A DNA stretch of 64,000 nucleotides from Pseudoalteromonas sp. S16_S37 (GTDB taxonomy: Bacteria > Pseudomonadota > Gammaproteobacteria > Enterobacterales > Alteromonadaceae), in NCBI RefSeq assembly GCF_014694405.1, contig NZ_JAAUWV010000004.1:1-64000 (forward strand). Reading direction: 5' to 3'. The position numbers and the translations under genes are program-made. A model generated the notes under the pieces. It was not told where the DNA came from. It ran no database searches and was given only the letters and a program-made list of their open reading frames with translations. This document shows positions 17,089 through 24,491 of this stretch, in pieces. Within the stretch, counting starts at the first letter, position 1, and each line of letters starts with the position of its first letter.

Positions 17089-18465
17089 ATGGCAACGATT
17101 AATAACGCCATTCAGGAAATGGTCGACCACTTGGTCGACAAAATGCGCAGTAATGAAAAACTCAGCGCAGAAGAGCAAACCTTAGTTAGCAACGCCATTC
17201 AAAAATTATCAAGTAGTGCGAATTTGGAAGCCGCGATAGTGGCTGTGGCGCAAGAGCATTTGGGCGAGGCGACAGGTCACCTAACCAGTGCTAGTGACGT
17301 TGTAAAAGAGTTACAAGCTAAATTGCTGGAACAGAGTGATAACCTTGGGCTATTGCCTGAGCTTGAGACTAAGTTTAATGAGATCACTTCAAGCTTAGTG
17401 ACCAATGTTGCTAACACGTTAGCAGATCTGCCCAAACAGCTCATTGATCCAACTTTTAAACTGGGCGAACCAGAATTTAGATTGGATTATTATGATAATA
17501 CTGTTTCGACATTGATTAATACTACTCAAGTCTATGGAGCATATAATAGCGTTAGTTTAGCGAACTATGACAATAAGACCTTTTACGGCTATTTTGATGC
17601 TGGGAGTGCTACTCAAGCAGACAACCCAGCTGTAATTTTAATGATTGATTCAAAAGGAGAGGTCTCTAAAGCTACTCGAACTACTCCTCTTATTGCTCCA
17701 AATGGAAGTGATACGGTTGGAGTTTTGGTTTTGCCGAGTGGAGAAAATACACTATTTTCTTATATAGCAAGTACTAAGCAGCTTACAATTTATAAGAGCC
17801 AAAGCTTTACTACTCAAGCAACGTTAGAAACGGATTATTTTAAGCTTTATCAGGATAAAGAAACGAAAAATTTATATTCGGTTGATGCAGGAATTCTCCA
17901 TGAATTCGACGGAAGCACATGGATACAACAACTACAACAAACTTTCAGTAACGAAACTCAGTTTGATAGTTGGGCGCTAGCACAGGGTCTTGAACCATTG
18001 CACAACCGTACGATTAAACCCGTAAACTCAAGTATTGGTATCAGCTCCCAGACAGGCTATTTATCTTCATTGTCTTATCTTAGTGTTACTCGCCCCCCAT
18101 CTCGCTTGGAGGCCGCATTTAAAGATAACACATATGAAACGATGACAAATATTGGTACGCAAAGGCTTGTTCAATATAATCAGTCGACGCTATCACATGC
18201 AACCAACCGTTACATTTATGCTAAGAGCTTTAAAAGTCGAGTGAAATTACCAAATTTAGGGTCTCCTATAAGAGCAAATTTAGAATCGGTTGCACCAACT
18301 AACAGTTATGAAAGTAACAGTGCGAATTATCATGCTCAAGGTTACCCGCAATTAATCACGTATTCGCCGATTCACAACGCTTTGATTGTTTATCAATATT
18401 TCCGTTTTTTTGAAAATAGTAATAACCACCAAACACAATCACTTTGCCGCGTTTACTTTGCTTAA
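17089..18465 (+). CDS. Tail fibre-like protein with helical N-terminus
   Basis: 458 residues. Residues 1-125 are helical (TLVSNAIQKLSSSANLEAAI and similar) and look like a stalk. From about residue 135 the sequence is beta-rich, aromatic and Ser/Thr/Asn-rich with blade-like SKGEVS and LYSVDAGILHEFDGS turns. The gene becomes clearly AT-richer after about 17,480, with codon use unlike the preceding stalk, as expected if the distal recognition part was exchanged. AGAGGACATT precedes the ATG. It is probably the distal fibre of module D. No family recognised. Confidence 0.55.
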   Translation: MATINNAIQEMVDHLVDKMRSNEKLSAEEQTLVSNAIQKLSSSANLEAAIVAVAQEHLGEATGHLTSASDVVKELQAKLLEQSDNLGLLPELETKFNEITSSLVTNVANTLADLPKQLIDPTFKLGEPEFRLDYYDNTVSTLINTTQVYGAYNSVSLANYDNKTFYGYFDAGSATQADNPAVILMIDSKGEVSKATRTTPLIAPNGSDTVGVLVLPSGENTLFSYIASTKQLTIYKSQSFTTQATLETDYFKLYQDKETKNLYSVDAGILHEFDGSTWIQQLQQTFSNETQFDSWALAQGLEPLHNRTIKPVNSSIGISSQTGYLSSLSYLSVTRPPSRLEAAFKDNTYETMTNIGTQRLVQYNQSTLSHATNRYIYAKSFKSRVKLPNLGSPIRANLESVAPTNSYESNSANYHAQGYPQLITYSPIHNALIVYQYFRFFENSNNHQTQSLCRVYFA

Positions 18466-18474
18466 GGAGCGAAT

Positions 18475-19002
18475 ATGTTTAATTGGAGCGATAAAAAACA
18501 AGCCATCTATTTGCATGGCACGTATTTACTAACCCACCCAGAGACGGGGGAGCGTTGGGAGTCCAAACAACAAGCGCAGCTTTGGTATATAGAATATCAA
18601 GCTCAAGAACAAGCGCGTGAAGAGGAGCTTGCGCAACGAGCCATGCCTGAGCTTAAAACGGTTAAATTGCAAGCTGTTGACGGAGCGTTAAAAGTTCCAA
18701 GCAATTTCGAGTCGTTGGATGCGATTAAAGTAACTGTGGCGGAAGGACAGAATGTCACTTTAACAGGGTTGTTGGATATTGCTGATGAGTCATTTTTAGT
18801 GCCGGTGCTTCGCGATGATGGTCGCCGTGTGTACTTTCCTATTGAAGTGCAAAATGGCCAGTTTAGTGCAACGTTTAACTTTCCCACATCAGGTCGTTTT
18901 GAAGTGTCACAAGCATTACTAAACGAAGAGTTTGCGCAGCCACGCTTTAGTGCCAGTAGTATTACCTTTTACGTAATAAGGCAGACGCAAACTGCCGCGT
19001 GA
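18475..19002 (+). CDS. Module D terminal protein, possible fibre chaperone
   Basis: 175 residues with no family recognised. The first 60 residues are rich in Trp/Tyr/Gln and helical (ERWESKQQAQLWYIEYQAQE); the remainder is beta-rich and ends in VIRQTQTAA. It follows the fibre-like gene by 9 bases after AAGGAGCGAAT and is the last gene before 572 non-coding bases. By position it matches the fibre-assembly genes that end modules A and C, but there is no sequence match to them, so the chaperone role is only positional. Confidence 0.4.
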   Translation: MFNWSDKKQAIYLHGTYLLTHPETGERWESKQQAQLWYIEYQAQEQAREEELAQRAMPELKTVKLQAVDGALKVPSNFESLDAIKVTVAEGQNVTLTGLLDIADESFLVPVLRDDGRRVYFPIEVQNGQFSATFNFPTSGRFEVSQALLNEEFAQPRFSASSITFYVIRQTQTAA

Positions 19003-19007
19003 TGTTA

Positions 19008-19033
19008 GATTCTGATCTTTGTTAGAATGACGG
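19008..19033 (+). repeat. Degenerate half of the 59-base repeat
   Basis: It matches the first half of the unit at 12755-12813 with a few changes (GATTCTGATCTTTGTTAGAA). It lies just after the module D stop codon, so related repeats flank this module on both sides. Confidence 0.6.
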
Positions 19034-19121
19034 TGGTTTTTTAAAATACTTACTTCAGGTCAGCATTGACCTGTTTTAAGCGCTAAAAATCAGTAAGATA
19101 CACATATGCTGATTAATTAAC
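19024..19121 (+). repeat. About 98-base duplicated promoter segment, copy A
   Basis: Nearly identical to 19375-19473, apart from a few substitutions and one-base shifts. It contains the GGTCA-N4-TGACC palindrome and the TAAGAT hexamer. The duplication places two copies of the same candidate promoter in tandem ahead of gpJ3. Confidence 0.9.
19056..19099 (+). promoter_or_regulatory. Candidate activator-dependent promoter, copy A
   Basis: GGTCA 19058-19062 and TGACC 19067-19071 are centred at 19064.5, and TAAGAT is at 19094-19099. The 29.5-base offset equals that at 1072-1118. There is no good -35 at 17-base spacing from the hexamer, consistent with dependence on a bound activator. Confidence 0.5.
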
Positions 19122-19147
19122 TCAGTTGAGTTTCTCACTTGAGCTTC

Positions 19148-19199
19148 TCAACCGAGTTTATCAACCGAGTTTATCAACCGAGTTTATCAACCGAGTTAA
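19148..19199 (+). repeat. Four tandem 13-base repeats
   Basis: The unit TCAACCGAGTTTA is repeated at 19148, 19161, 19174 and 19187, the last unit slightly changed. Looser relatives (CTCAGTTGAG, CTCACTTGAG) lie just upstream. It sits in the leader between promoter copy A and its terminator, where it would form part of a short RNA. It could be a protein-binding array or simple slippage. Confidence 0.85.
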
Positions 19200-19228
19200 C
19201 ATACAGTTTATGTCCCAACTTGCATTTT

Positions 19229-19256
19229 AAGCCTACCCACTGTGGTAGGCTTTTTT
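19229..19256 (+). terminator. Intrinsic terminator after promoter copy A
   Basis: AAGCCTACC at 19229-19237 pairs with GGTAGGCTT at 19244-19252 and is followed by Ts. It would end a transcript of roughly 150 bases begun at copy A. The sequence after it (TTTTTTATTGG) is the same as after the terminator at 19528-19555. Confidence 0.85.
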
Positions 19257-19298
19257 ATTGGGGCAGAACAAAGCATTCCGTCACTCTTAACAAATATT

Positions 19299-19324
19299 GT
19301 CATCCTGAACTTGTTTCAGGATCT
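19299..19324 (+). repeat. Half of the 59-base repeat (second palindrome)
   Basis: GTCATCCTGAACTTGTTTCA followed by GGATCT, identical to the second half of the repeat at 12755-12813. It lies between the two promoter copies. Confidence 0.8.
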
Positions 19325-19359
19325 GCTAATCGTCGGCACCCGATGCTGAGTGTAATGAG

Positions 19360-19384
19360 GTTCTGACCTTCGTCAGAATGACGG
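19360..19384 (+). repeat. Half of the 59-base repeat (first palindrome)
   Basis: GTTCTGACCTTCGTCAGAAT followed by GACGG, matching the first half of the 12755-12813 unit except for its second base. It runs directly into duplicated promoter copy B, so the repeat and the promoter segment may have been copied together. Confidence 0.8.
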
Positions 19385-19473
19385 TGGCGTTTTTTAAATA
19401 CTTACTTCAGGTCAGCATTGACCTGTTTTAAACGCTAAAAATCAGTAAGATACACATATACTGAATGATTAAC
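19375..19473 (+). repeat. About 99-base duplicated promoter segment, copy B
   Basis: The second copy of the segment at 19024-19121. The region 19003-19574 thus consists of two promoter-leader-terminator units with hairpin repeats between them, and holds no credible gene. Confidence 0.9.
19408..19451 (+). promoter_or_regulatory. Candidate activator-dependent promoter, copy B
   Basis: GGTCA 19410-19414 and TGACC 19419-19423 are centred at 19416.5, and TAAGAT is at 19446-19451, again 29.5 bases apart. It is the promoter-like site nearest to gpJ3. Confidence 0.5.
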
Positions 19474-19527
19474 TAAATGCTTAAACACAGGCATTTAAAC
19501 CTTAACAGTTCCATTATCCGAGCAATT

Positions 19528-19555
19528 AAGCCCACCTTAAAAAGTGGGCTTTTTT
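19528..19555 (+). terminator. Intrinsic terminator directly before gpJ3
   Basis: AAGCCCAC 19528-19535 pairs with GTGGGCTT 19544-19551 and is followed by Ts. It ends about 20 bases before the gpJ3 start codon, so it lies between promoter copy B and the gene. Confidence 0.85.
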
Positions 19556-19574
19556 ATTGGCGTCAGAGGTGCAT

Positions 19575-20465
19575 ATGCGCGTTTTTAACTTATTAGATAT
19601 GTCGAAGGTGCCATTACCTGACACCATTACTGAGCTGGATTTCGAGCAAAAGCTATCACAGCTAAAGCAAAAACTGCTGGAGCAATACCCACAGTACAAA
19701 GACGCACTTTCCTTAGAGTCGGAACCTATGTTGGTGTTGCTTGAAATGATGTCATATCAACAAACGCTGTTCGATAGCAAATTAAATAACGCCATTAAAG
19801 GCAGTATGTTAGCAAGCGCCACAGGGAATGACTTAGAGGCGATTGCGGCAAGGTACAATTTAGCTAGACAAGCCGATGAATCGGATGAGCGTTTTCGCCG
19901 TCGTATTCAAATGGTGTTTGAAGGGTTAAATACCGCAGGCAGTAAGCAAGCCTATCAATTTCATGCTTTGTCGGCAGACTCGCGGGTAAAAGACGTGTAC
20001 GTAACCAGCCCAGAGCCTTGTGATATTCACCTAACTATTTTAAGCCACGAGAAAGATGGGGTGCCATCAACTGATTTGATGAATACTTTACATCAACACT
20101 TTGGATTAACCATCGATGGCAACATTGCCAAAGAGGCGTCAAAAGTACGCCCGCTTGGCGATAGAGTGACAATCTCTGGCCCACAGCTAAAGCGTTTTGA
20201 TTTAGAGGTGTCGATAAATATTGCACCGGGGCCTGCTGCATCGGCAGTAGAGCAAACGGTCAAAGCTGCGCTTGCTCAGTATCTAGCAAAACAAAGTTTG
20301 TTAGGTAGAGATATAAATCAAATGGGGCTGTTTGCAGCGCTTAATCAGCCGGGGGTTGAAAGCGGGCAAATTATCAGCCCATCAGAGGATATTGTGGTGG
20401 CGGCCGATGAGGTTGCACTGTGCGAGCGCATAAAAGTAAATACCCATGTGGCTTTGGGGGAGTAA
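19575..20465 (+). CDS. J: Baseplate wedge protein gpJ, copy 3
   Basis: The ATG at 19575 is preceded by AGAGG and aligns with the J1 start (LLDMSKVPLPD against LIDLSKLPPPN); the TTG at 19557 lies inside the terminator T-run and is rejected. The product is 296 residues with the full gpJ pattern: ESEPMLVLLEMMSYQQ, SATGNDLEAIAARYNLAR, LNTAGSKQAYQFHALSAD, and a C-terminal NQPGVE segment. It is the closest paralogue of J1. As the copy nearest the core tail genes it is the most likely default wedge subunit. The gpI3 start codon follows its stop immediately. Confidence 0.93.
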   Translation: MRVFNLLDMSKVPLPDTITELDFEQKLSQLKQKLLEQYPQYKDALSLESEPMLVLLEMMSYQQTLFDSKLNNAIKGSMLASATGNDLEAIAARYNLARQADESDERFRRRIQMVFEGLNTAGSKQAYQFHALSADSRVKDVYVTSPEPCDIHLTILSHEKDGVPSTDLMNTLHQHFGLTIDGNIAKEASKVRPLGDRVTISGPQLKRFDLEVSINIAPGPAASAVEQTVKAALAQYLAKQSLLGRDINQMGLFAALNQPGVESGQIISPSEDIVVAADEVALCERIKVNTHVALGE

Positions 20466-21407
20466 ATGGATAACTTTGCTAACTTGCCCAAGTTACTGCC
20501 CAGTAATGCCAGTAAATTACTACACGCACTTACGCAGTTATTAACTTATCCAGAGCAAACTCAGTTACTTTACGATATTTGGCATCCACAAAAGTGCCCA
20601 GCACAGTTATTACCATGGCTGGCTTGGTCACTGTCGGTGGATGACTGGAATGATGCGTGGAGCGAAAAAAACAAGCGCCAAGTAATTGCTGATGCATTTG
20701 AAGTACACCGTTACAAGGCTACCCCGTACGCACTCAAAAAAGCTCTCGATAGTTTGGGCATTGAAACTGATATTCAAGAGTGGTGGCAAAGCGAAGGTGC
20801 ACAACGGGGCACAGTGCTGGTACAGGCGCTAGTGAATCAAAACCTCGATACCAACGCGCAAGGTTTGCTTACCAAAGCGATGCTAGCGCAGGTTAAACGT
20901 ATTGTAGATACCGCCAAGCGTGCATCGGTGCACGTTGAAGTGCAATTAGGCATTTCGTTGAAAGAGCAATTTGCAACCGGGTTGTTTAGTGGTGCAGGGA
21001 TTGGACTTGCCCGCAAGGATGGGGCATTTAACGGCGTGCATCCCGATGATGGCACGCTGTTTTCTGGTGCTGTGTTGGGCGCAAAAATTGGCGTGGGTGC
21101 AAGTGATAAACAGGCACAGTTTGAGGGCGTTAGGCCCAACAGCGCAAATGGATTTTTAACCGCAGGTTTAGGTGCCAAGGCAGGCATTACTGCGATTGAT
21201 AAACAGGCGCAGTTAACAGGCATTACCCCTCCAAGCTCAAAAGCTTCATTGGGGGCAGCCCTTGGTGGCAACAGCGCCATTGCAAGTTGCGAATATCAGG
21301 CTGCGTGGTTAGGGGTAAAACCTGAACCTGGGGCAATCTCTCAAGGCATTGCCGCACTGCTAACACGCATTCAATTTAATCATTTAACGTTACAAGGAGC
21401 GACTTAA
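20466..21407 (+). CDS. I: Tail protein gpI, copy 3, with C-terminal repeat extension
   Basis: 313 residues. Residues 1-165 are a typical gpI: CPAQLLPWLAWSLSVDDWND, then KRQVIADAFEVHRYKATPYA, and a helical TKAMLAQVKRIVDTAKRASV end. From about residue 170 there are roughly four imperfect units of 32 residues with the pattern AKIGVGASDKQAQFEGVRP and related Gly/Ala-rich turns. P2 gpI lacks this extension, and I1 carries only one related unit. The repeats may form a beta-solenoid or a fibre-docking arm. The ATG directly follows the gpJ3 TAA, and its stop overlaps the next start (TAATG). Confidence 0.88.
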   Translation: MDNFANLPKLLPSNASKLLHALTQLLTYPEQTQLLYDIWHPQKCPAQLLPWLAWSLSVDDWNDAWSEKNKRQVIADAFEVHRYKATPYALKKALDSLGIETDIQEWWQSEGAQRGTVLVQALVNQNLDTNAQGLLTKAMLAQVKRIVDTAKRASVHVEVQLGISLKEQFATGLFSGAGIGLARKDGAFNGVHPDDGTLFSGAVLGAKIGVGASDKQAQFEGVRPNSANGFLTAGLGAKAGITAIDKQAQLTGITPPSSKASLGAALGGNSAIASCEYQAAWLGVKPEPGAISQGIAALLTRIQFNHLTLQGAT

Positions 21408-21967
21408 TGTCTGCATTAACCTTGCAGTTTACTCAAGCGGGACTAAACGCCTTGCTCAGTGCTACACAGCGTGGCTTTAAAGGCAAAATTAGCCATATGG
21501 CTTTTGGTGATGCCGCTTACACACCAAGCAAAACACAAACAGCCCTAAAAGGCGAAAAAGAGCGCGTTGCTATAGTTGATACCGATTACAGCGATGGTGA
21601 AACCAGCGAGCTAAAAATTGCCGCTAAGTTTGATGCGCCATTGGAGTACGCCATTCGTGAAATTGGCGTCTTTATCGAATCGCCTGATCACAGCGGTGAG
21701 GGCGAGCCTGAGCTGATCTTATTGGGCGTGTACTCACAAGAAAACACCACACTGGGTTATCGCACTCCAGATGTAAAGGTGTTGCAGTGGCTTACTTTGT
21801 CTTTAGCACAAATTCCATCCAATAGTGTTGAAGTAAAAGTAGGGGTTGACAACCTCAATATCATTGTGGATAGAGAGCTGGCCGATATGGCACTAGTACA
21901 GCTCAACACCATGCAAAGGCAAATTGAACAAGAGCTGCGTTTAGTGGCTTTAGAGCAAGCTCAATAA
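21407..21967 (+). CDS. Tail-fibre adaptor (gpH N-terminal domain type), module E
   Basis: 186 residues with the adaptor signature FTQAGLNALLSATQRG, then HMAFGDAAYTPSKTQTAL and IREIGVFIESPD. It is paralogous to the 7947 product and less closely to the 3478 and 12995 products. P2 gpH begins with the same domain, which binds gpI. It ends in a helical segment (LVQLNTMQRQIEQELRLVAL) suited to a coiled coil. It overlaps gpI3 by one base and is followed 13 bases later by a short fibre. Confidence 0.8.
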   Translation: MSALTLQFTQAGLNALLSATQRGFKGKISHMAFGDAAYTPSKTQTALKGEKERVAIVDTDYSDGETSELKIAAKFDAPLEYAIREIGVFIESPDHSGEGEPELILLGVYSQENTTLGYRTPDVKVLQWLTLSLAQIPSNSVEVKVGVDNLNIIVDRELADMALVQLNTMQRQIEQELRLVALEQAQ

Positions 21968-21980
21968 TTAAGGAGTTTTC

Positions 21981-22715
21981 ATGTCAGAAAAAACAATGAC
22001 GCAGCGCTTAACCGATGTAGTGACCGCTGCGGATAATTTAACCCAAACGGTGCAAGACCAAATTGGTCAGATTAACAGTACTGTATCGACCAAAATGGGT
22101 GAGGTTAACAGTGTAATTACGCAAGCAAATCAAGATATTGATAAAGCAATAATGGAGCTTGGAAATAGTCATGCAAATCAGATTATTAGCTACTATGACC
22201 GCGTTCTGCATACAAAAGCGTCATTAGAGCCCACTATTGATCCCAATGATGAAACACAAACACAGTGGATTAAAGTACCCGTTACAAATACAGGGTATCT
22301 TACATATCCAGCGCCGCTGAAGTTGACCAAAGTTCATACTGTCAATGTTTATTCGTCAGAACCTGGATACTATGAAGAGCCAGAAAAGTATGTTAACGAC
22401 TGGTCTCGTTCATTTGTAGAGTTCATATTGGCTAACACTGAAGCGACCAGTGAGCAAATTAACGAAGAAATAGCAGCTAAGAATTTAACGATACAGGGTA
22501 CTGGAGGTTGGTGGGATGGTGCCAGAGTATATGATATTAACTCTATAAAAATTTCAGGTCTTGATCCCTATAGTCAACTGTATGTGAGATTTAAGAATCA
22601 AGTCGTATCACCAAGGCAAGGCGAAGGTTTAAAGCCTCAGAATATCTTAGAGTTTGGTGGAAACAGCTTCTTCTCAATAGACCGAGTCGTTAATTATCCT
22701 GGAATTGAAGCCTAG
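21981..22715 (+). CDS. Short tail fibre protein, module E
   Basis: 244 residues. Residues 1-65 are helical (TQRLTDVVTAADNLTQTVQD and Gln/Asn heptads), a stalk start common in fibre proteins of marine phages. The remaining 180 residues are beta-rich and aromatic (TGGWWDGARVYDINSIKISG) with no recognised domain. The gene is more AT-rich than the neighbouring gpI3. AAGGAG precedes the ATG at 21981. It is likely the receptor-binding fibre that works with J3 and I3; the ligand is unknown. Confidence 0.6.
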   Translation: MSEKTMTQRLTDVVTAADNLTQTVQDQIGQINSTVSTKMGEVNSVITQANQDIDKAIMELGNSHANQIISYYDRVLHTKASLEPTIDPNDETQTQWIKVPVTNTGYLTYPAPLKLTKVHTVNVYSSEPGYYEEPEKYVNDWSRSFVEFILANTEATSEQINEEIAAKNLTIQGTGGWWDGARVYDINSIKISGLDPYSQLYVRFKNQVVSPRQGEGLKPQNILEFGGNSFFSIDRVVNYPGIEA

Positions 22716-22724
22716 GGGGCACTT

Positions 22725-23078
22725 ATGGAATATAAACCTTTATCAGAACAAGCAATTTTAGAGCTTGAAAAGCAAGTTAAACGCGGTCAGATCAAAATCA
22801 ACGTAGCGGATCATGACTCTTTACTAGGTACCGTGTCAGATACATGCCATATTTTATTGGTGGAATTTGCCAAGCTAACAACTAAGCTAGCAGAGGCGAC
22901 TTCACTAGAAGAGGTGAAAAGTGCAGCATCTGAATCAAATTCAATAATTGGTCAGTTTGCTCAAAAAGTAGAGCAAGGGACTCTGACTTTTCCGTATCAG
23001 CAAAAAGGCATAGACAACGTCGTTCAAGAGATTGAAACTCGCGCTTTGGGTGTCAGTGAAATATTGGCAAAAGCATAG
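22725..23078 (+). CDS. Small helical protein after the module E fibre
   Basis: 117 residues, mostly helical, acidic, with no signal or membrane segment (LVEFAKLTTKLAEATSLEEV is representative). It lies 9 bases after the fibre, where modules A and C encode their fibre-assembly proteins, but it does not resemble those. A fibre chaperone role is possible by position only. About 100 bases without a clear terminator separate it from the core tail operon. Confidence 0.45.
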   Translation: MEYKPLSEQAILELEKQVKRGQIKINVADHDSLLGTVSDTCHILLVEFAKLTTKLAEATSLEEVKSAASESNSIIGQFAQKVEQGTLTFPYQQKGIDNVVQEIETRALGVSEILAKA

Positions 23079-23179
23079 TTTAAGCTATCTAACTAACCCT
23101 CTTCGGGCACATCGTCCGCCGTTAATCCTCCAGCCATTGTTTATTTTAAAAGGCTGATCATTTATATCAGAGAATCACT

Positions 23180-23788
23180 ATGAATCATCGCAGTACCCTA
23201 GTTGAAAAGGTGCTTGAGTACCTGACGTCTGGACTTCAAGGCATCGCACAGGTTGGTTTAATAAAACCGACAATGCCGTATCCAGACTTAACGCAAGTGG
23301 CGCAGCTTTGTGTCACGCTGATATCAGAACGTCAAGCCAGTGAGTTGCAAAGTACCGGTAGCGCGTCAGGCGTTACCTATGGGCCTACTTCAAACAAGAA
23401 CTTAAGCCCAAATCCACTCGATAGACGAGTGCTAAAACTGCAACTAGACATCGAAGCGGAAGATGCCGATAGCATCGCGCTGCTAAAGCGTTTGGACACT
23501 GTGATTGAAACTGGTGAAGCCTTGATGCAGGCAGACGGTGTGCCCGTTCCTTGGCAGCATTTTGTGGCGCAAAATGCTGAGTTTGCTTTTACCAAGCAAA
23601 GCGACTCGATGATAGGCAAAACTAAGCTAATTTGGGAGTTTTACTATCAAGTTGAGCCGCCAGAAGAGCTACCTGGGCCTACTATTACCGATGTGTATTT
23701 AGGTCCACAAGGGGGCGTGCATCATCATGTGGCAACGGTAAATGCTGAGGGTGAAGTGGTGATAGCGGAGGTGAACAATGCTGGCTAA
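23180..23788 (+). CDS. Possible tail-completion/terminator-like protein
   Basis: 202 residues. The central part (LDRRVLKLQLDIEAEDADS, then LLKRLDTVIETGEALM) and the WEFYYQVE strand resemble small phage tail-end proteins that assemble at the head-proximal tail tip. In P2 the tail-completion genes R and S also lie just before V, so position agrees. The C-terminus (QGGVHHHVATVNAEGEVVIA) looks like a short added strand region. It overlaps gpV by 11 bases. No family signature is strong enough to be certain; a DUF4255-type protein is the alternative. Confidence 0.45.
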   Translation: MNHRSTLVEKVLEYLTSGLQGIAQVGLIKPTMPYPDLTQVAQLCVTLISERQASELQSTGSASGVTYGPTSNKNLSPNPLDRRVLKLQLDIEAEDADSIALLKRLDTVIETGEALMQADGVPVPWQHFVAQNAEFAFTKQSDSMIGKTKLIWEFYYQVEPPEELPGPTITDVYLGPQGGVHHHVATVNAEGEVVIAEVNNAG

Positions 23789-24488
23789 TTCGCTGCAAAG
23801 TAATCTAGCACAGGCAGATATGCAAAATCGCTTAGCAAAGTTGATATCGCTTGGCACTGTGAATGAAGTGGATTACGAAACAGCCAAAGTACGAGTCAAA
23901 ATTGGTGATTGGCTTACCACTTGGCTGCCTTGGCTAACCAATCAAGCGTTTAACGATTTAACTTGGCAAGCCCCTGAAGTGGGTGAGCAAGTGATGGTGT
24001 TGGCACCCTGCGGTGATTTAGCCCAAGGCGTGGTACTCGGCAGCATCTATCAAAAAGAGCACAACATCGACAAGGTAGTAAGCGATGTTGCCAAGGAAGA
24101 GCGTGTCAACGTGCAGCGCACCAAATACCAAGATGGTTCGCTGGTTGAGTACGACCGCAATAAACATCAATACTTAATTGACATCAAAGAAGACACCGCG
24201 GTAATCAAACTCAAATCAGCCAAAGACATTATCTTAGAGTGTGAGAACGACTTAAACGTGATTGTGAAAAACAACGCCAACGTCACTGTCACTGAAAATG
24301 CCAGTATCACGGTTGAAAATGGCGATGCCAACTTAACCACCAATACCGGGAGCATTTCTGTTACGGCAACCGATGCACTTAACCTCAAAGGTAAAGTGGT
24401 CAATATCGAGTCTACGGGTGGCAACGTGGCGGTAAAAGCGTCGGACGTACTAAAGCTCAACGGTAGTTCAATTAGTGCACAGGAGTAA
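23778..24488 (+). CDS. V: Baseplate spike protein gpV
   Basis: 236 residues, slightly longer than P2 gpV (about 211). The N-terminal OB-fold is marked by ISLGTVNEVDYETAKVRVKI, WLPWLTNQA and EVGEQVMVLAPCGDLAQGVV, the phage base-V pattern. After about residue 110 come regular strands (NANVTVTENASITVENGDA) that form the triple-stranded beta-helix of the membrane-piercing spike. GGAGG precedes the ATG at 23778. A PAAR protein follows, which would cap the spike. Confidence 0.93.
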   Translation: MLANSLQSNLAQADMQNRLAKLISLGTVNEVDYETAKVRVKIGDWLTTWLPWLTNQAFNDLTWQAPEVGEQVMVLAPCGDLAQGVVLGSIYQKEHNIDKVVSDVAKEERVNVQRTKYQDGSLVEYDRNKHQYLIDIKEDTAVIKLKSAKDIILECENDLNVIVKNNANVTVTENASITVENGDANLTTNTGSISVTATDALNLKGKVVNIESTGGNVAVKASDVLKLNGSSISAQE

Positions 24489-24491
24489 GCT

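Noticed and set aside
19148..19199. Possible CRISPR array
   Set aside because: The 13-base units are directly adjacent without spacers, and there are no cas genes; these are simple tandem repeats.
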